From assembly GCF_049647105.1 (NCBI RefSeq), contig NZ_JBARWZ010000288.1, positions 9,268-73,267 on the forward strand: DNA of 64,000 nt, in the 5' to 3' direction. Origin of the DNA: Actinophytocola sp049647105 (lineage in GTDB: Bacteria > Actinomycetota > Actinomycetes > Mycobacteriales > Pseudonocardiaceae). The notes beneath the pieces were generated by a model, which was given only the letters and a program-made list of their open reading frames with translations, was not told the origin of the DNA and did no database searches. Every line of letters begins with the position of its first letter. Position 1 is the first letter of the stretch. The position numbers and the translations under genes were made by a program. Below are positions 17,728 to 25,796 of this stretch, piece after piece.

Positions 17728-18171
17728 CTAACCCTGTGCGTCCGACTGGAGACCACCCTGAGTAGAGAGTGGACTGTCCTCAAGAGCTGCCGAAAGATCC
17801 AGTAGGTAGTTCAACCGCTCGAAGTCCTCGCGACTGTTGAGGCGCCTGCTCCACCACGCCAGTTCCCGGCGAAGGTCCCCCGGGGTCGCGCGTGCTGGGT
17901 CAACGCGGGCGGGCATCTCCATCGCCGTTCGCGTTGGAGCGGCGTCGTCCTCGACGCGACCAGAACGGATGCTGTCCAGCCATCCGGTCGGCTTGCCGAG
18001 CGCGCCTTCGATCTTCGCCTCGGTTGTCTGATCCAGGCGAATGCCGTTCTCGAGGTTCTGCACCGACCCTCTGGAGACACGCGCGACTTGCGCGAGCTGC
18101 TTCTGAGTCCAGTCGCGTTCGCCCCTGGCCGCCTTGACCTGACGGCGCACGTCCTGTGATGGCTGCGTCAC
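17728..18171 (-). CDS. HTH-type phage repressor (CI-like)
   Basis: 147 residues from GTG 18171; a longer reading to ATG 18273 would place translation across operator DNA. XRE helix-turn-helix at ~13-65 (WTQKQLAQVARVSRGSVQNL), then a helical C-terminal region (LRRELAWWSRRLNSREDFER) likely for dimerisation. There is no LexA/S24 peptidase domain, so induction would not be by RecA-type self-cleavage. It faces the Cro-like gene across the repeat array and is the best candidate immunity repressor. Confidence 0.82.
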   Translation of the reverse strand: MTQPSQDVRRQVKAARGERDWTQKQLAQVARVSRGSVQNLENGIRLDQTTEAKIEGALGKPTGWLDSIRSGRVEDDAAPTRTAMEMPARVDPARATPGDLRRELAWWSRRLNSREDFERLNYLLDLSAALEDSPLSTQGGLQSDAQG

Positions 18172-18273
18172 GCGTGCAATGTTGGGCACTGTCGCGCAGG
18201 TAGCCAAGCGCGACGGACTGTGTGCGCGTCGTCTCGCTGTGCTTCGTTGGGCTTGAGTATGCCTAAGGCTCAT

Positions 18274-18361
18274 GTGCCGAATAGTGCCGGAAAGTGCCGA
18301 ATGAGCACAAGGCCTATCTGTGCCTTGACATTGATCGGCATCTTTCGGCATAGTTCGGCAC
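18274..18361. promoter_or_regulatory. Six-half-site operator array of the lysogeny switch
   Basis: GTGCCGA, GTGCCGG and GTGCCGA start at 18274, 18284 and 18294. In inverted orientation TCGGCA starts at 18335, 18345 and 18355. Every step is 10 bp, so each trio lies on one DNA face. The arrays flank the divergent promoters between the repressor and Cro-like genes; the last half-site touches the Cro-like ATG. Confidence 0.75.
18325..18354 (+). promoter_or_regulatory. Rightward early promoter
   Basis: Consensus -35 TTGACA (18325-18330), 18-bp spacer, -10-like CATAGT (18349-18354). Transcription would begin at about 18361-18362, the A of the Cro-like ATG, giving a leaderless mRNA. Three TCGGCA half-sites cover the promoter, so repression by occlusion is expected. 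Confidence 0.6.
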
Positions 18362-18706
18362 ATGGCACAAGCACGTCGAACTGGCCCTCGAAGGGACGGG
18401 GTACGCAGGGCGTACCTGTCCATGGGCATCAGTCGCCGGGAGCTGGCCCGCCGTGCGGGAGTCAGCCCCAGCCACATCACCAACGCGATCGCGGGGGACG
18501 TCCTCGGCGAAGCGGCAGCGGCCCGCATCGGTCATGTCATCGGCTGGACCGCAGATGAGGTGCTCCGCGGCGAGCGGATCATCAAGCGCGAACCGGACAG
18601 GGAGTCAGAGCACGTCTCCCCGCAGCCGCTCGATCCGCCGCGCCGGGATGAGTCGAACCGGCCGCCGAACAAACCCGACAGCGGGCAGGCGTGGGGCGCG
18701 GCATGA
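18362..18706 (+). CDS. Cro-like HTH protein
   Basis: 114 residues; helix-turn-helix at ~22-70 (SMGISRRELARRAGVSPSHI) and a disordered Pro-rich acidic/basic tail. First gene of the rightward early operon, with its start at the predicted transcription start. Probably binds the same half-sites as the leftward repressor. The stop overlaps the next ATG. Confidence 0.8.
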   Translation: MAQARRTGPRRDGVRRAYLSMGISRRELARRAGVSPSHITNAIAGDVLGEAAAARIGHVIGWTADEVLRGERIIKREPDRESEHVSPQPLDPPRRDESNRPPNKPDSGQAWGAA

Positions 18707-18921
18707 CCACCAACCTGTGGATGACCACCCGCCAGGTCGCCGACGAGTCCGGACGCGCCTACGACTCCGTGGCCCGTGCCCTTCAGCGGCGGCTGCTGAC
18801 GGGACACCAGCCGTGCCCGAGGGGGACCTGGCGGATCTCCCGCAAGGCGTTCGAGGCGTGGATGGCGAAGGGCGCGCCGATCGACACGCCCGCGAAGGCG
18901 CGGCTGCGGAGGTCGGCATGA
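18703..18921 (+). CDS. Small winged-helix DNA-binding protein
   Basis: 72 residues; MerR/excisionase-like helix-turn-helix (MTTRQVADESGRAYDSVARA, GTWRISRKAFEAWMAKG). ATGA-coupled to the Cro-like gene and to the next gene. Could act as a second directionality or early regulatory factor; undetermined. Confidence 0.75.
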   Translation: MTTNLWMTTRQVADESGRAYDSVARALQRRLLTGHQPCPRGTWRISRKAFEAWMAKGAPIDTPAKARLRRSA

Positions 18922-19088
18922 CTGTCCTCACCGTCACCCGAACCGACCAGGACGACACGGCCGCCGCTGAGCAGCCCCGTCCAGCGCGCTGCTTCCTCGC
19001 GACCCTCACCCACTCCTTCGACTGGCCGTGCTCGTGCGGCAAACCCGGCTCGCAGTGCACGCAGAAGGAGGACGGCAGCTGTGAATGA
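18918..19088 (+). CDS. Small Cys-rich protein
   Basis: 56 residues with four Cys in the C-terminal half (CSCGKPGSQCTQ and a final C), a possible metal site. Overlaps both neighbours. Unknown function. Confidence 0.6.
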   Translation: MTVLTVTRTDQDDTAAAEQPRPARCFLATLTHSFDWPCSCGKPGSQCTQKEDGSCE

Positions 19089-19833
19089 CCTGACCCCGTT
19101 CGAGTTCCACGGCACGAAAGTGCGCGTGACGACTCGCGACGGTGAGCCGTGGTTCGTGGCCGCCGACGTGTGCTTCGTCCTCGGCTACAGCAACAGCCGT
19201 GACGCCGTCGCCAAGCACGTCCGCGACGGCCAGAAGGGGGTGTCGCGTATCGCGACACCCTCCGGTGACCAGGACATGACCGTCATCAACGAGGGCGGCC
19301 TGTACCGGCTGTTGATGCGGGCGCGGACCGTGCTGGCGGACGAGTTCCAGGACTGGGTGACCGACGAGGTGTTGCCCGCGATCCGGCGCACCGGTTCGTA
19401 CGGGGTGCGGGAGCTGTCGCGGCGCGAGCTTGCCGACTATTGGGCCCGGGCGGAAGCCGAACTCGAGGAGCAGCGGACGAAGGTAGCTGAACTGGCCGCT
19501 CCCGCGCGCTCGTGGAACCAGCTCGCCGACGCGTCCGGTGACTACGACGTCCGCGCCGCCGCCCAGATCCTCTCCCGTGACCCGGCGATCGACACCGGAC
19601 AGAAGCGGCTGTTCACCTACCTGCGGGAGATCGGGTGGATCGGCCGGGACAACCGGCCCTACCAGTCGCAGGTGGACGCTGACCGGTTGCGGATGATCCC
19701 GCGCACCTACCTGGACGGGTTGTCCGGTGAGGAGAAGACCACGTCGCAGTTGCGGGTGACGGTGAAGGGCATCCACGAGTTGCACAAGCGGCTCGGCGGT
19801 ACCGGTCCGGTGCTGCTGGAGGTGGCGTCGTGA
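19081..19833 (+). CDS. Phage antirepressor, Bro-N plus KilAC
   Basis: 250 residues, GTG start. Bro-N domain residues 1-110 (VTTRDGEPWFVAADVCFVLG, NEGGLYRLLMRARTVLADEF), coiled linker, then a KilAC DNA-binding domain (AAAQILSRDPAIDTGQKRLF, LREIGWIGRDNRPYQSQVD). Such proteins bind and neutralise phage repressors. Its position in the first early operon suggests it promotes lytic development. Confidence 0.9.
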   Translation: MNDLTPFEFHGTKVRVTTRDGEPWFVAADVCFVLGYSNSRDAVAKHVRDGQKGVSRIATPSGDQDMTVINEGGLYRLLMRARTVLADEFQDWVTDEVLPAIRRTGSYGVRELSRRELADYWARAEAELEEQRTKVAELAAPARSWNQLADASGDYDVRAAAQILSRDPAIDTGQKRLFTYLREIGWIGRDNRPYQSQVDADRLRMIPRTYLDGLSGEEKTTSQLRVTVKGIHELHKRLGGTGPVLLEVAS

Positions 19834-20450
19834 CCCGCGCGTTGGTCCGGCTGGAGCCGCCCTACACCCGAAGCGGCGGGTCCTACGGCGACGCGATCCC
19901 ACTCACCCGCGGTCCGCGTCTGGTCAGAACCAACGGCATGGGCCGCTGGCACCGCCCGCGGTCGGGTGTGCACCTGAAGCGGTTCTCGCGGACAGTCCTG
20001 CACGTCTGGTGTGGGCAGGCTATCCACGTCGGCGATGCCATCACGGCTGTCAATCTCCCGGCCGACGAGCTGCTGTGCGGCACGTGCGAGGGGCGTGCTG
20101 TCGGGGCAGGACACCCGGGCACCGGCACGCCTTTGAACGAGGCCCTGCTGTTCGAGCCTCGGTCGTCGGCTCCGCCCCCCGCGCGCTGCCCGTCCTGGCG
20201 TCTGATGGAGCACGAGGTGTCGGGGCTTCCGTATCGCGGGGTGTTCGCCTGCCCGGTATGCGGCGAAGCGACACGGACGCGCGCAGCTGGCGGCCCCTAC
20301 AACTCGCACTCGGTCGTCGAAGGCCATGCTCCCGGTCCCGGCTTGTACGCGCCGTGCCCGTTCCACAGGTGGGACTTCCCCGCGCTGCGTGACGGTGTCG
20401 CCGGTTGTGGTTGCGGCGCACCGACCCGCCCACAGGTGGTGGCGTCATGA
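19830..20450 (+). CDS. Cys-rich phage protein
   Basis: 206 residues, GTG start. Pairs of Cys/His suggest two or three zinc-binding sites: WCGQ with LCGTCEG, FACPVCGEATR, and APCPFHRW with GCGCGAP. No known family. Coupled to both neighbours. Confidence 0.65.
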   Translation: MTRALVRLEPPYTRSGGSYGDAIPLTRGPRLVRTNGMGRWHRPRSGVHLKRFSRTVLHVWCGQAIHVGDAITAVNLPADELLCGTCEGRAVGAGHPGTGTPLNEALLFEPRSSAPPPARCPSWRLMEHEVSGLPYRGVFACPVCGEATRTRAAGGPYNSHSVVEGHAPGPGLYAPCPFHRWDFPALRDGVAGCGCGAPTRPQVVAS

Positions 20451-20674
20451 CCGACCGCGAGCGCGCCGAACAGTACCTGGCGATCTTCATCGGGCTCGGT
20501 GAGCACTGGCGCACCTGCGCACCCGTCGACGGTGAGCTGACCGAGCAGGGCATCCGCATCGGCGACATCGAACTGTGGCCGGACGTCGACGGTACGTGGC
20601 TGATGCAGGACGGCGACCGCACCACCAGGTACAGGCAGGCGGTGAAAGTCATGACCGACGACCGGGACGCCTGA
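20447..20674 (+). CDS. Hypothetical phage protein
   Basis: 75 residues; N-terminal helix (DRERAEQYLAIFIGLGEHWR) then a beta-rich half (IRIGDIELWPDVDGTWLMQD). ATG chosen at the ATGA overlap. Unknown function. Confidence 0.65.
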   Translation: MTDRERAEQYLAIFIGLGEHWRTCAPVDGELTEQGIRIGDIELWPDVDGTWLMQDGDRTTRYRQAVKVMTDDRDA

Positions 20675-20689
20675 CCCCCCGACATGGGC

Positions 20690-20717
20690 GCGGCCCGGTG
20701 CTCCCACACCAGGCCGC
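20690..20717 (+). terminator. Intergenic hairpin
   Basis: GCGGCC-C-GGTG, loop CTCCCA, CACC-A-GGCCGC; no U-run follows, so it may attenuate transcription or protect RNA ends rather than fully terminate. Confidence 0.4.
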
Positions 20718-20759
20718 TCGCCACGAGAACCAGATCCGCTTGCGACGAAGGAAGTTCAC

Positions 20760-21356
20760 GTGACTGAGAGAGATCGTAACGCAACAGGCGGGATGCGCGC
20801 GGACCTGCAGGGTTCGCCGAACCGCAAGGACTACGGGCCGACACCCATGTTCGGCGATTCCCGCCTGCCGGGCCGCTTCTGGAGCAAGGTCCAGCAGGAC
20901 CCGTCCGGCTGTTGGCTGTGGACCGCGCAGATCAACGCGCTCGGCTACGGGATTTTCCGCTGGCCGCGGCCCGGTAAGAGCTACAACGCCCGCGCCCACC
21001 GGCTGGCCTACGAAATGCTCGTCGCGCCCATTGCCGACGACCTCGTGTGCGACCACCTGTGTCGGGTCCGGCACTGCGTGAATCCCGGTCACATCGAGCC
21101 GGTCACGACGCGCGTCAACAACCTGCGCGGTGAGGGTCCCGCCGCCAAAGCAGCGCAGGCCACTCGCTGCCCGCAGGGCCACGAGTACACGCCCGAGAAC
21201 ACGATGCTCCGCCGCAAGCGCTACGGCGTGAAGCGGGAGTGCCACCAGTGCAACCGTGATCGAGCCGCCCGCCTCTGGCGCAAGGGCCAGGCCACCAAGC
21301 AGAAGAAGGCGCGCGGCGAGCACGTGACGCCTCGGACCCGAACGGATGTGGCGTGA
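20760..21356 (+). CDS. HNH endonuclease (phage WHP/His-Me finger type)
   Basis: 198 residues, GTG start after GAAGGAAG. SGCWLWTAQINALGYGIF and HRLAYEMLV are followed by the catalytic CDHLCRVRHCVNPGHIEPVT. A C-terminal Zn ribbon has CPQGHEYTPENT and CHQCNRDR. Homing-type or DNA-processing nuclease; the last ~25 residues are basic. It could be a selfish free-standing homing endonuclease. Confidence 0.88.
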   Translation: MTERDRNATGGMRADLQGSPNRKDYGPTPMFGDSRLPGRFWSKVQQDPSGCWLWTAQINALGYGIFRWPRPGKSYNARAHRLAYEMLVAPIADDLVCDHLCRVRHCVNPGHIEPVTTRVNNLRGEGPAAKAAQATRCPQGHEYTPENTMLRRKRYGVKRECHQCNRDRAARLWRKGQATKQKKARGEHVTPRTRTDVA

Positions 21357-21505
21357 TGGCTCACGACCCCAAGAACCCGCGCACGCAGGCCAACCTGACC
21401 GATGGCGACCGTCGCCGCGATTACGGCCCGGCTGGTTGCGCCGGGATCGTGCTCGCCCCGGTCGTGCTCGTGGCGGCGTTGTTGCTGCGGGGTGGTCGGC
21501 GATGA
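21356..21505 (+). CDS. Small membrane protein
   Basis: 49 residues; basic N-terminal half, then one span (CAGIVLAPVVLVAALLLRGG). Start ATG in TGATG overlap, end in ATGA overlap. Unknown function. Confidence 0.6.
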   Translation: MAHDPKNPRTQANLTDGDRRRDYGPAGCAGIVLAPVVLVAALLLRGGRR

Positions 21506-21921
21506 CCGACGCACGCCGCATCATCGAACGCCACTGGCCGCTGAACGGCCCACACACCAACGACACCATCGCCGAAGCCGCGCAGGGCGCTGAGGCCCTG
21601 ATGCGGTACCTGGCGCACGCCACCTACGAGCCCATCACGGCCGGGCCCGCGCTGCACCGCACGCTGTCGTCGCTGCACGAGTCGCTGTACATGCTGGACC
21701 AGGTCCTCGGTCAAGTCGCTGACGGTGTCCGCCGTGACCTCGCGAACGACTACACCCTGTACGACACCCGGTCGGGCCGGCTGCCCGCAGCGACCGCTCT
21801 GGACGTGGCGGACGCGATCGGTGAGGCGCGGCAGGGATTGGGGTCGCGGCTGTACCGGGCGGCTTCGGAGGCGTCGTGTCTGGGACACACGGATTCCGTC
21901 GACGAGAACGAGGTGGCGTGA
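21502..21921 (+). CDS. Hypothetical helical phage protein
   Basis: 139 residues, mostly helical (LHESLYMLDQVLGQVADGVR, ALDVADAIGEARQGLGSRLY). Start chosen at the ATGA overlap. Resembles small actinophage proteins of unknown role. Confidence 0.7.
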   Translation: MTDARRIIERHWPLNGPHTNDTIAEAAQGAEALMRYLAHATYEPITAGPALHRTLSSLHESLYMLDQVLGQVADGVRRDLANDYTLYDTRSGRLPAATALDVADAIGEARQGLGSRLYRAASEASCLGHTDSVDENEVA

Positions 21922-22043
21922 TGGATCTCCTCGACGCCCTGTTCGCGGCCCACGTGGAAGACATCGACTCCGAGCCGTTCGCCCACGAGGACGCATGGAC
22001 CTACCCGGTCGGGGACCCCCGAACGGAGGCAACCCATGGCTGA
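21921..22043 (+). CDS. Very small acidic protein
   Basis: 40 residues (MDLLDALFAAHVEDIDSEPF and following), TGATG overlap upstream and 8-bp overlap downstream. Unknown; included for its consistent overlaps and coding bias. Confidence 0.45.
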   Translation: MDLLDALFAAHVEDIDSEPFAHEDAWTYPVGDPRTEATHG

Positions 22044-22314
22044 AGACGACTTCCCCGACGGTCTCCCGCCCGCGCTGCGAGATGCGGTGGACGACACGTT
22101 GGCCCGCAACGCCCGCGTCCTCGTGTTCAAGGCGTACGTGCAGGGCATGCCGGGACAGCTCGGGACGCTGATGCGGCAGGTCGCCCACGCCCACAACGAG
22201 TACCTGTCCGCCGAACTGTTCGGTGGGGTGACGGTCGGGGAGGAAACCCGGCTGAACTCGCTGCTGGATGAGGCGATGGACACGGTGGACTGGTTGCGGG
22301 CGGGTGAGGTCTAG
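22036..22314 (+). CDS. Hypothetical phage protein
   Basis: 92 residues, all helical (LPPALRDAVDDTLARNARVL, LLDEAMDTVDWLRAGEV). The preceding AACGGAGG gives a good ribosome site. Unknown function. Confidence 0.65.
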   Translation: MAEDDFPDGLPPALRDAVDDTLARNARVLVFKAYVQGMPGQLGTLMRQVAHAHNEYLSAELFGGVTVGEETRLNSLLDEAMDTVDWLRAGEV

Positions 22315-22568
22315 TGGCCGCCGCCGAGGTTCCGGTTCCCGTGGACAGCATCCGGCTCGATGCCGCACGCGGCCGTGACGCCGAGGTGTTCTCCCGGCTT
22401 CTCGCTGAGGAGAAGGACATCGAGACGTCGCTGACCGACCTGGAGCACGCGCACGTCATGGACATCACCGGTCCGGCGTTGATCGCGATCGACCGGGCGC
22501 GCTCGACAGCCGCGCAGTTGGCGATCGAGTTGCGGATCGCCTACCGCTACCTGGGTGGTGTGCCGTGA
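22314..22568 (+). CDS. Hypothetical helical phage protein
   Basis: 84 residues, GTG overlapping the upstream TAG by one base. Charged helices (FSRLLAEEKDIETSLTDLEH). Unknown function. Confidence 0.6.
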   Translation: MAAAEVPVPVDSIRLDAARGRDAEVFSRLLAEEKDIETSLTDLEHAHVMDITGPALIAIDRARSTAAQLAIELRIAYRYLGGVP

Positions 22569-22711
22569 GGGGCGCGGGGATGGCTGCCTTCTACGGGGCC
22601 ACAGCGGGTGTCCTGTCGTGGCTGGCGTTCCGTGCCGCTGCGTGGAGTGTCGAACGGGGTGTCGACGTGTGGGGTCGGGTCAAGGACAAGAGAGCAGAGG
22701 AGAAGGCGTGA
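22565..22711 (+). CDS. Small membrane-associated protein
   Basis: 48 residues, GTG in a GTGA overlap. A hydrophobic helix (MAAFYGATAGVLSWLAFRAA) then a charged tail ending RVKDKRAEEKA. Unknown function. Confidence 0.55.
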   Translation: MRGAGMAAFYGATAGVLSWLAFRAAAWSVERGVDVWGRVKDKRAEEKA

Positions 22712-22992
22712 GCGACACCGGATGGGTGTGCCTGCAGGGTTCGATCGTCGGCACCGTGGAGAACTACTCGACGGTGTACACGCGGTCGGGCGGCCTGTTC
22801 ACATCTCAGCACTCGGCGTGCGAGGCGGGCATCAAGACGTTGGGGCACGACGACTTCAACGTGGCGCATGTCGTCAACGGGGAAGTCGTGTGGTGGGGCT
22901 GGATGGAGGAGCCGCACCCGATCGACGATGCGGCTGAGGCGGCGGAGCAGTTCGGCTGGTCGGTGGCTGAGGCGTCGGCGGTGTCGTCGTGA
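22708..22992 (+). CDS. Hypothetical phage protein
   Basis: 94 residues from GTG 22708. Beta-rich with VAHVVNGEVVWWGWMEE in the middle. Start fixed by the GTGA overlap. Unknown function. Confidence 0.65.
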   Translation: MSDTGWVCLQGSIVGTVENYSTVYTRSGGLFTSQHSACEAGIKTLGHDDFNVAHVVNGEVVWWGWMEEPHPIDDAAEAAEQFGWSVAEASAVSS

Positions 22993-24029
22993 CTTCGGAT
23001 ACCCCCAGAGTGGGAGACACAGCGCGGTGGACGTGTGTTGTAGAAGGCGTTGTGGAGGCGGCGTACTCGACCGCGATCCACATCAAGGACGGCCGCGGGT
23101 CGCTGCGTGTCCTGTCCACCTCGGATCTGAGCGGCGGCACCGTTGAGGTGCTGGAGCGGGCAGACGACCCCACGATCGGCGAGATCCGCACCGTCGGACC
23201 GACGCTGGACGGTAAGGCGAAGACCGCCGTGAAGGTCGGGGGCAGGCTCTCCGACACGCCGGGTGAGCGTTCCCTGTGGGTCATCGTGGAGACCGGCGAG
23301 GTGTTGAAGGACGGCAATGTCACCGGCCTGGGTGAGGTGATCGGCACGGTCCGGCCGGACTCGCCGCGTCCGTCGGTGCGGGTACCGAACGAACCACACG
23401 GACTGTCAGGCAGGCGGCGCGACGAACTCACTCGGATGGCGGGGGACGGCAACGTGCACGGCGCGGTCCACCTACTGGTGGTGAACACGTCGATGAACAT
23501 CCAAGAGGCGACGGACTACGTGCTCTCGATGTCGGAGTACCGGACCTACCTCGCAGCACACGGCGAGAAGTGGGACCCGCGCAGGTTCTGGCCAGGGAGT
23601 GATGGCGGCATCGTGCCGGAGCCGGACGCCGACATCACGGCCGTCGACGACAAGCACGGCGACCGGCTGAGGCGCGAAGGCGACGGCTGGATCGGCGCGG
23701 GCGGCGAGGGTTACCCGTTGATCGTGAAGCCGTGGGAGGACCACGTCCTGCCGAAGTACGCGCCGTACACGGAGGTACGAGACAGCTCTGACGTGGACCC
23801 GGTTGAGGCGGACCGGATGCGGGCCATGGGGTTCGACGCCCAGCCCGAGTTCAAGGTGTCCGACGAGGACCGCGCGCTGATCGCGTCGGTGCTCGACGAG
23901 CGGACGACCGAGTACGTCTACGGGCAGGACGACGGCAGTTGGAAGCTGGACGGTTCTGCCCTGTCCGGGGTGGTGGCGGACATCGTGTTCGCCGCGATCC
24001 GCCGCGACCGTGAGCGGGGCGGCCGGTGA
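22989..24029 (+). CDS. Hypothetical multidomain phage protein
   Basis: 346 residues, GTG in a GTGA overlap. Residues 1-75 are a beta domain (ARWTCVVEGVVEAAYSTAIH). Residues 130-185 contain a helical segment (GDGNVHGAVHLLVVNTSMNI), and the C-terminus is acidic (DEDRALIASVLDERTTEYVY). No catalytic motif identified. Largest unknown of the early region. Confidence 0.7.
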   Translation: MTSDTPRVGDTARWTCVVEGVVEAAYSTAIHIKDGRGSLRVLSTSDLSGGTVEVLERADDPTIGEIRTVGPTLDGKAKTAVKVGGRLSDTPGERSLWVIVETGEVLKDGNVTGLGEVIGTVRPDSPRPSVRVPNEPHGLSGRRRDELTRMAGDGNVHGAVHLLVVNTSMNIQEATDYVLSMSEYRTYLAAHGEKWDPRRFWPGSDGGIVPEPDADITAVDDKHGDRLRREGDGWIGAGGEGYPLIVKPWEDHVLPKYAPYTEVRDSSDVDPVEADRMRAMGFDAQPEFKVSDEDRALIASVLDERTTEYVYGQDDGSWKLDGSALSGVVADIVFAAIRRDRERGGR

Positions 24030-24403
24030 TGGTGTTCTCCACTGGCCTGTTCGTGGGCGTGTTCATCGGGATCCTGATGGGTGCGGCACTGACGTTCACC
24101 GCTGTGCTGCTCGGGGAGCGCGTCGCGCACGGCGATCAGCAGGTCGCCGCCAAGTTGGACCACGGCCCGGACATCGGGCGGCTGACGGCTGAACCCGAGC
24201 CGACTCCCGAGGAGACCACGGGCGTCATCCCGGTCGTCACCGACGACGACGTGAACCCGTGGCAGCCGCCGCCGCAGGAGTCCGGCCGGCACCGCGCAAC
24301 CTCGGTCCCGGTGCGGGACTACGGCGAGGAAGTGCGTGTGTGGCCTGCCGGTGATCCGGACACGCAGGTGTTGGTGCCGGTGCGGGAAGAGGTGCAGGCA
24401 TGA
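24029..24403 (+). CDS. Membrane-anchored hypothetical protein
   Basis: 124 residues. One N-terminal span (GLFVGVFIGILMGAALTFTA) and a Pro/Glu-rich cytoplasmic tail. ATG in TGATG overlap; a GTG three bases earlier is possible. Confidence 0.65.
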   Translation: MVFSTGLFVGVFIGILMGAALTFTAVLLGERVAHGDQQVAAKLDHGPDIGRLTAEPEPTPEETTGVIPVVTDDDVNPWQPPPQESGRHRATSVPVRDYGEEVRVWPAGDPDTQVLVPVREEVQA

Positions 24404-24888
24404 CCTACCTGTCTGTGTTCGTGCCTGGCAAGCCCGCCCCGCAAGGCAGTAAGCGCTACCTCGGGGTGAAGGGCGGCAAAGGCATCACCGTCGAGTCGTC
24501 GAAAGCGGTAGCGCCATGGCGGGCCGACATCCGCGACAGCGTCAAGGACCACGTGGCTGGCCGCGCTCAACCTGGTGACGCCGTGTCGGTCGCGCTGACG
24601 TTCGTCATGCCACGTCCAGCGTCCGCGCCGAAGCGCTCGACGCCGCCCGCGGTGAAACGGCCGGACGTGGACAAGCTCGCTCGCGCCGTGCTGGACGCGC
24701 TGTCGTCGGCCGGGGTGTGGGAGGACGACTCGCAGGTGACTCGACTCGTGGCCTCAAAACGGATCGCGCAGATCGGGGAGCGATCGGGTTGCTACATCAC
24801 CGTCGAGGACGCAGCGGACCAGCGGGACGCGTGGGACTCGGTGAAGGTCGAGCGGACTGCTGATGCCGCATCAGGAGGAGACCAGTGA
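24400..24888 (+). CDS. rusA: RusA-family Holliday junction resolvase
   Basis: 162 residues. Family features: GKPAPQGSKRY near the N-terminus and the acidic cluster KRPDVDKLARAVLDAL with VWEDDSQV, where three Asp bind the catalytic metal. Resolves branched DNA during phage replication and recombination before packaging. Neighbours encode other recombination functions. Confidence 0.92.
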   Translation: MTYLSVFVPGKPAPQGSKRYLGVKGGKGITVESSKAVAPWRADIRDSVKDHVAGRAQPGDAVSVALTFVMPRPASAPKRSTPPAVKRPDVDKLARAVLDALSSAGVWEDDSQVTRLVASKRIAQIGERSGCYITVEDAADQRDAWDSVKVERTADAASGGDQ

Positions 24889-25796
24889 CCGCGGTCGCGC
24901 TCATCGACGCCCCCGGCGTCTACGACATCCCCTACGACGCCTACCACGGCGACCCCGTCGAGGCCGGTTCCCTCTCGTCGTCAGGCGCACGGAAGCTCAT
25001 GCCCCCGTCCTGCCCCGCCAAGTTCAAGCTGTGGCTCGAGGAAGGGCAGGCCCCGTCACACGAGTTCGATATCGGGCACGCCGCCCACAAACTCGTCCTC
25101 GGTGCCGGCCCGGAGCTGCGGGTGATCGAAGCGAGCGACTGGCGCACAAAGGCCGCGAAGGAACAGCGCGACGAGGCACACGCTGAGGGTGCGGTGCCGT
25201 TGCTGGAGCACGAGTTCGAGAAGGTCGCCGCGATGGCCGCCGCCCTCAAGGCGCACCCGGTGGCGTCGACGCTGCTGTCCCCGGATCGGGGCAAGGCGGA
25301 GCAGACAGTGGTGTGGCGGGACGAGGAGTTCGGGGTGTGGCGGCGCGCCCTCCTCGACCACCTCCCGCACGCCGTGTCGGGCCGACGCATGATCGTCGCC
25401 GACTACAAGACCACCAACTCCGGTGCGCCCGGCGACGTGCCGCGCGCGATGCACGGCTACGGCTACCACCAGCAACTCGACTGGTACCTCGCTGGGGTGA
25501 AGGCGCTCGGGTTGCACGGCGACCGCGAACCAGCCGGGGTGCTGATCTTCCAGGAAAAGACCAAGCCCTACCTGGTGTCGATCTTCCAGCCGAACCAGCA
25601 GGCCATGGACATCGCCCACACCCGCAACCGCAAAGCCCTCGACATCTACCGCCACTGCACCACCACCAACGAATGGCCCGGCTACGGCAACGACGTCATG
25701 CCCCTCTCCCTGCCCGGGTGGGCGGAGTGGGAGCACTTCGACGCTGAAGAACGCGGCGACTTCACCATCACCACACCCAAGGGGGTACCCGCGTGA
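24885..25796 (+). CDS. RecE-like exonuclease (PD-(D/E)xK, DUF3799-type)
   Basis: 303 residues, GTG start. Core motifs GHAAHKLVLG, RRALLDHLP and IVADYKTTNSG, then HGYGYHQQLDWYL, match exodeoxyribonuclease VIII-like phage nucleases (Asp and Asp-x-Lys active site). It would resect double-strand ends 5' to 3' to leave single strands for annealing. The next gene is its probable partner. Confidence 0.87.
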   Translation: MTAVALIDAPGVYDIPYDAYHGDPVEAGSLSSSGARKLMPPSCPAKFKLWLEEGQAPSHEFDIGHAAHKLVLGAGPELRVIEASDWRTKAAKEQRDEAHAEGAVPLLEHEFEKVAAMAAALKAHPVASTLLSPDRGKAEQTVVWRDEEFGVWRRALLDHLPHAVSGRRMIVADYKTTNSGAPGDVPRAMHGYGYHQQLDWYLAGVKALGLHGDREPAGVLIFQEKTKPYLVSIFQPNQQAMDIAHTRNRKALDIYRHCTTTNEWPGYGNDVMPLSLPGWAEWEHFDAEERGDFTITTPKGVPA

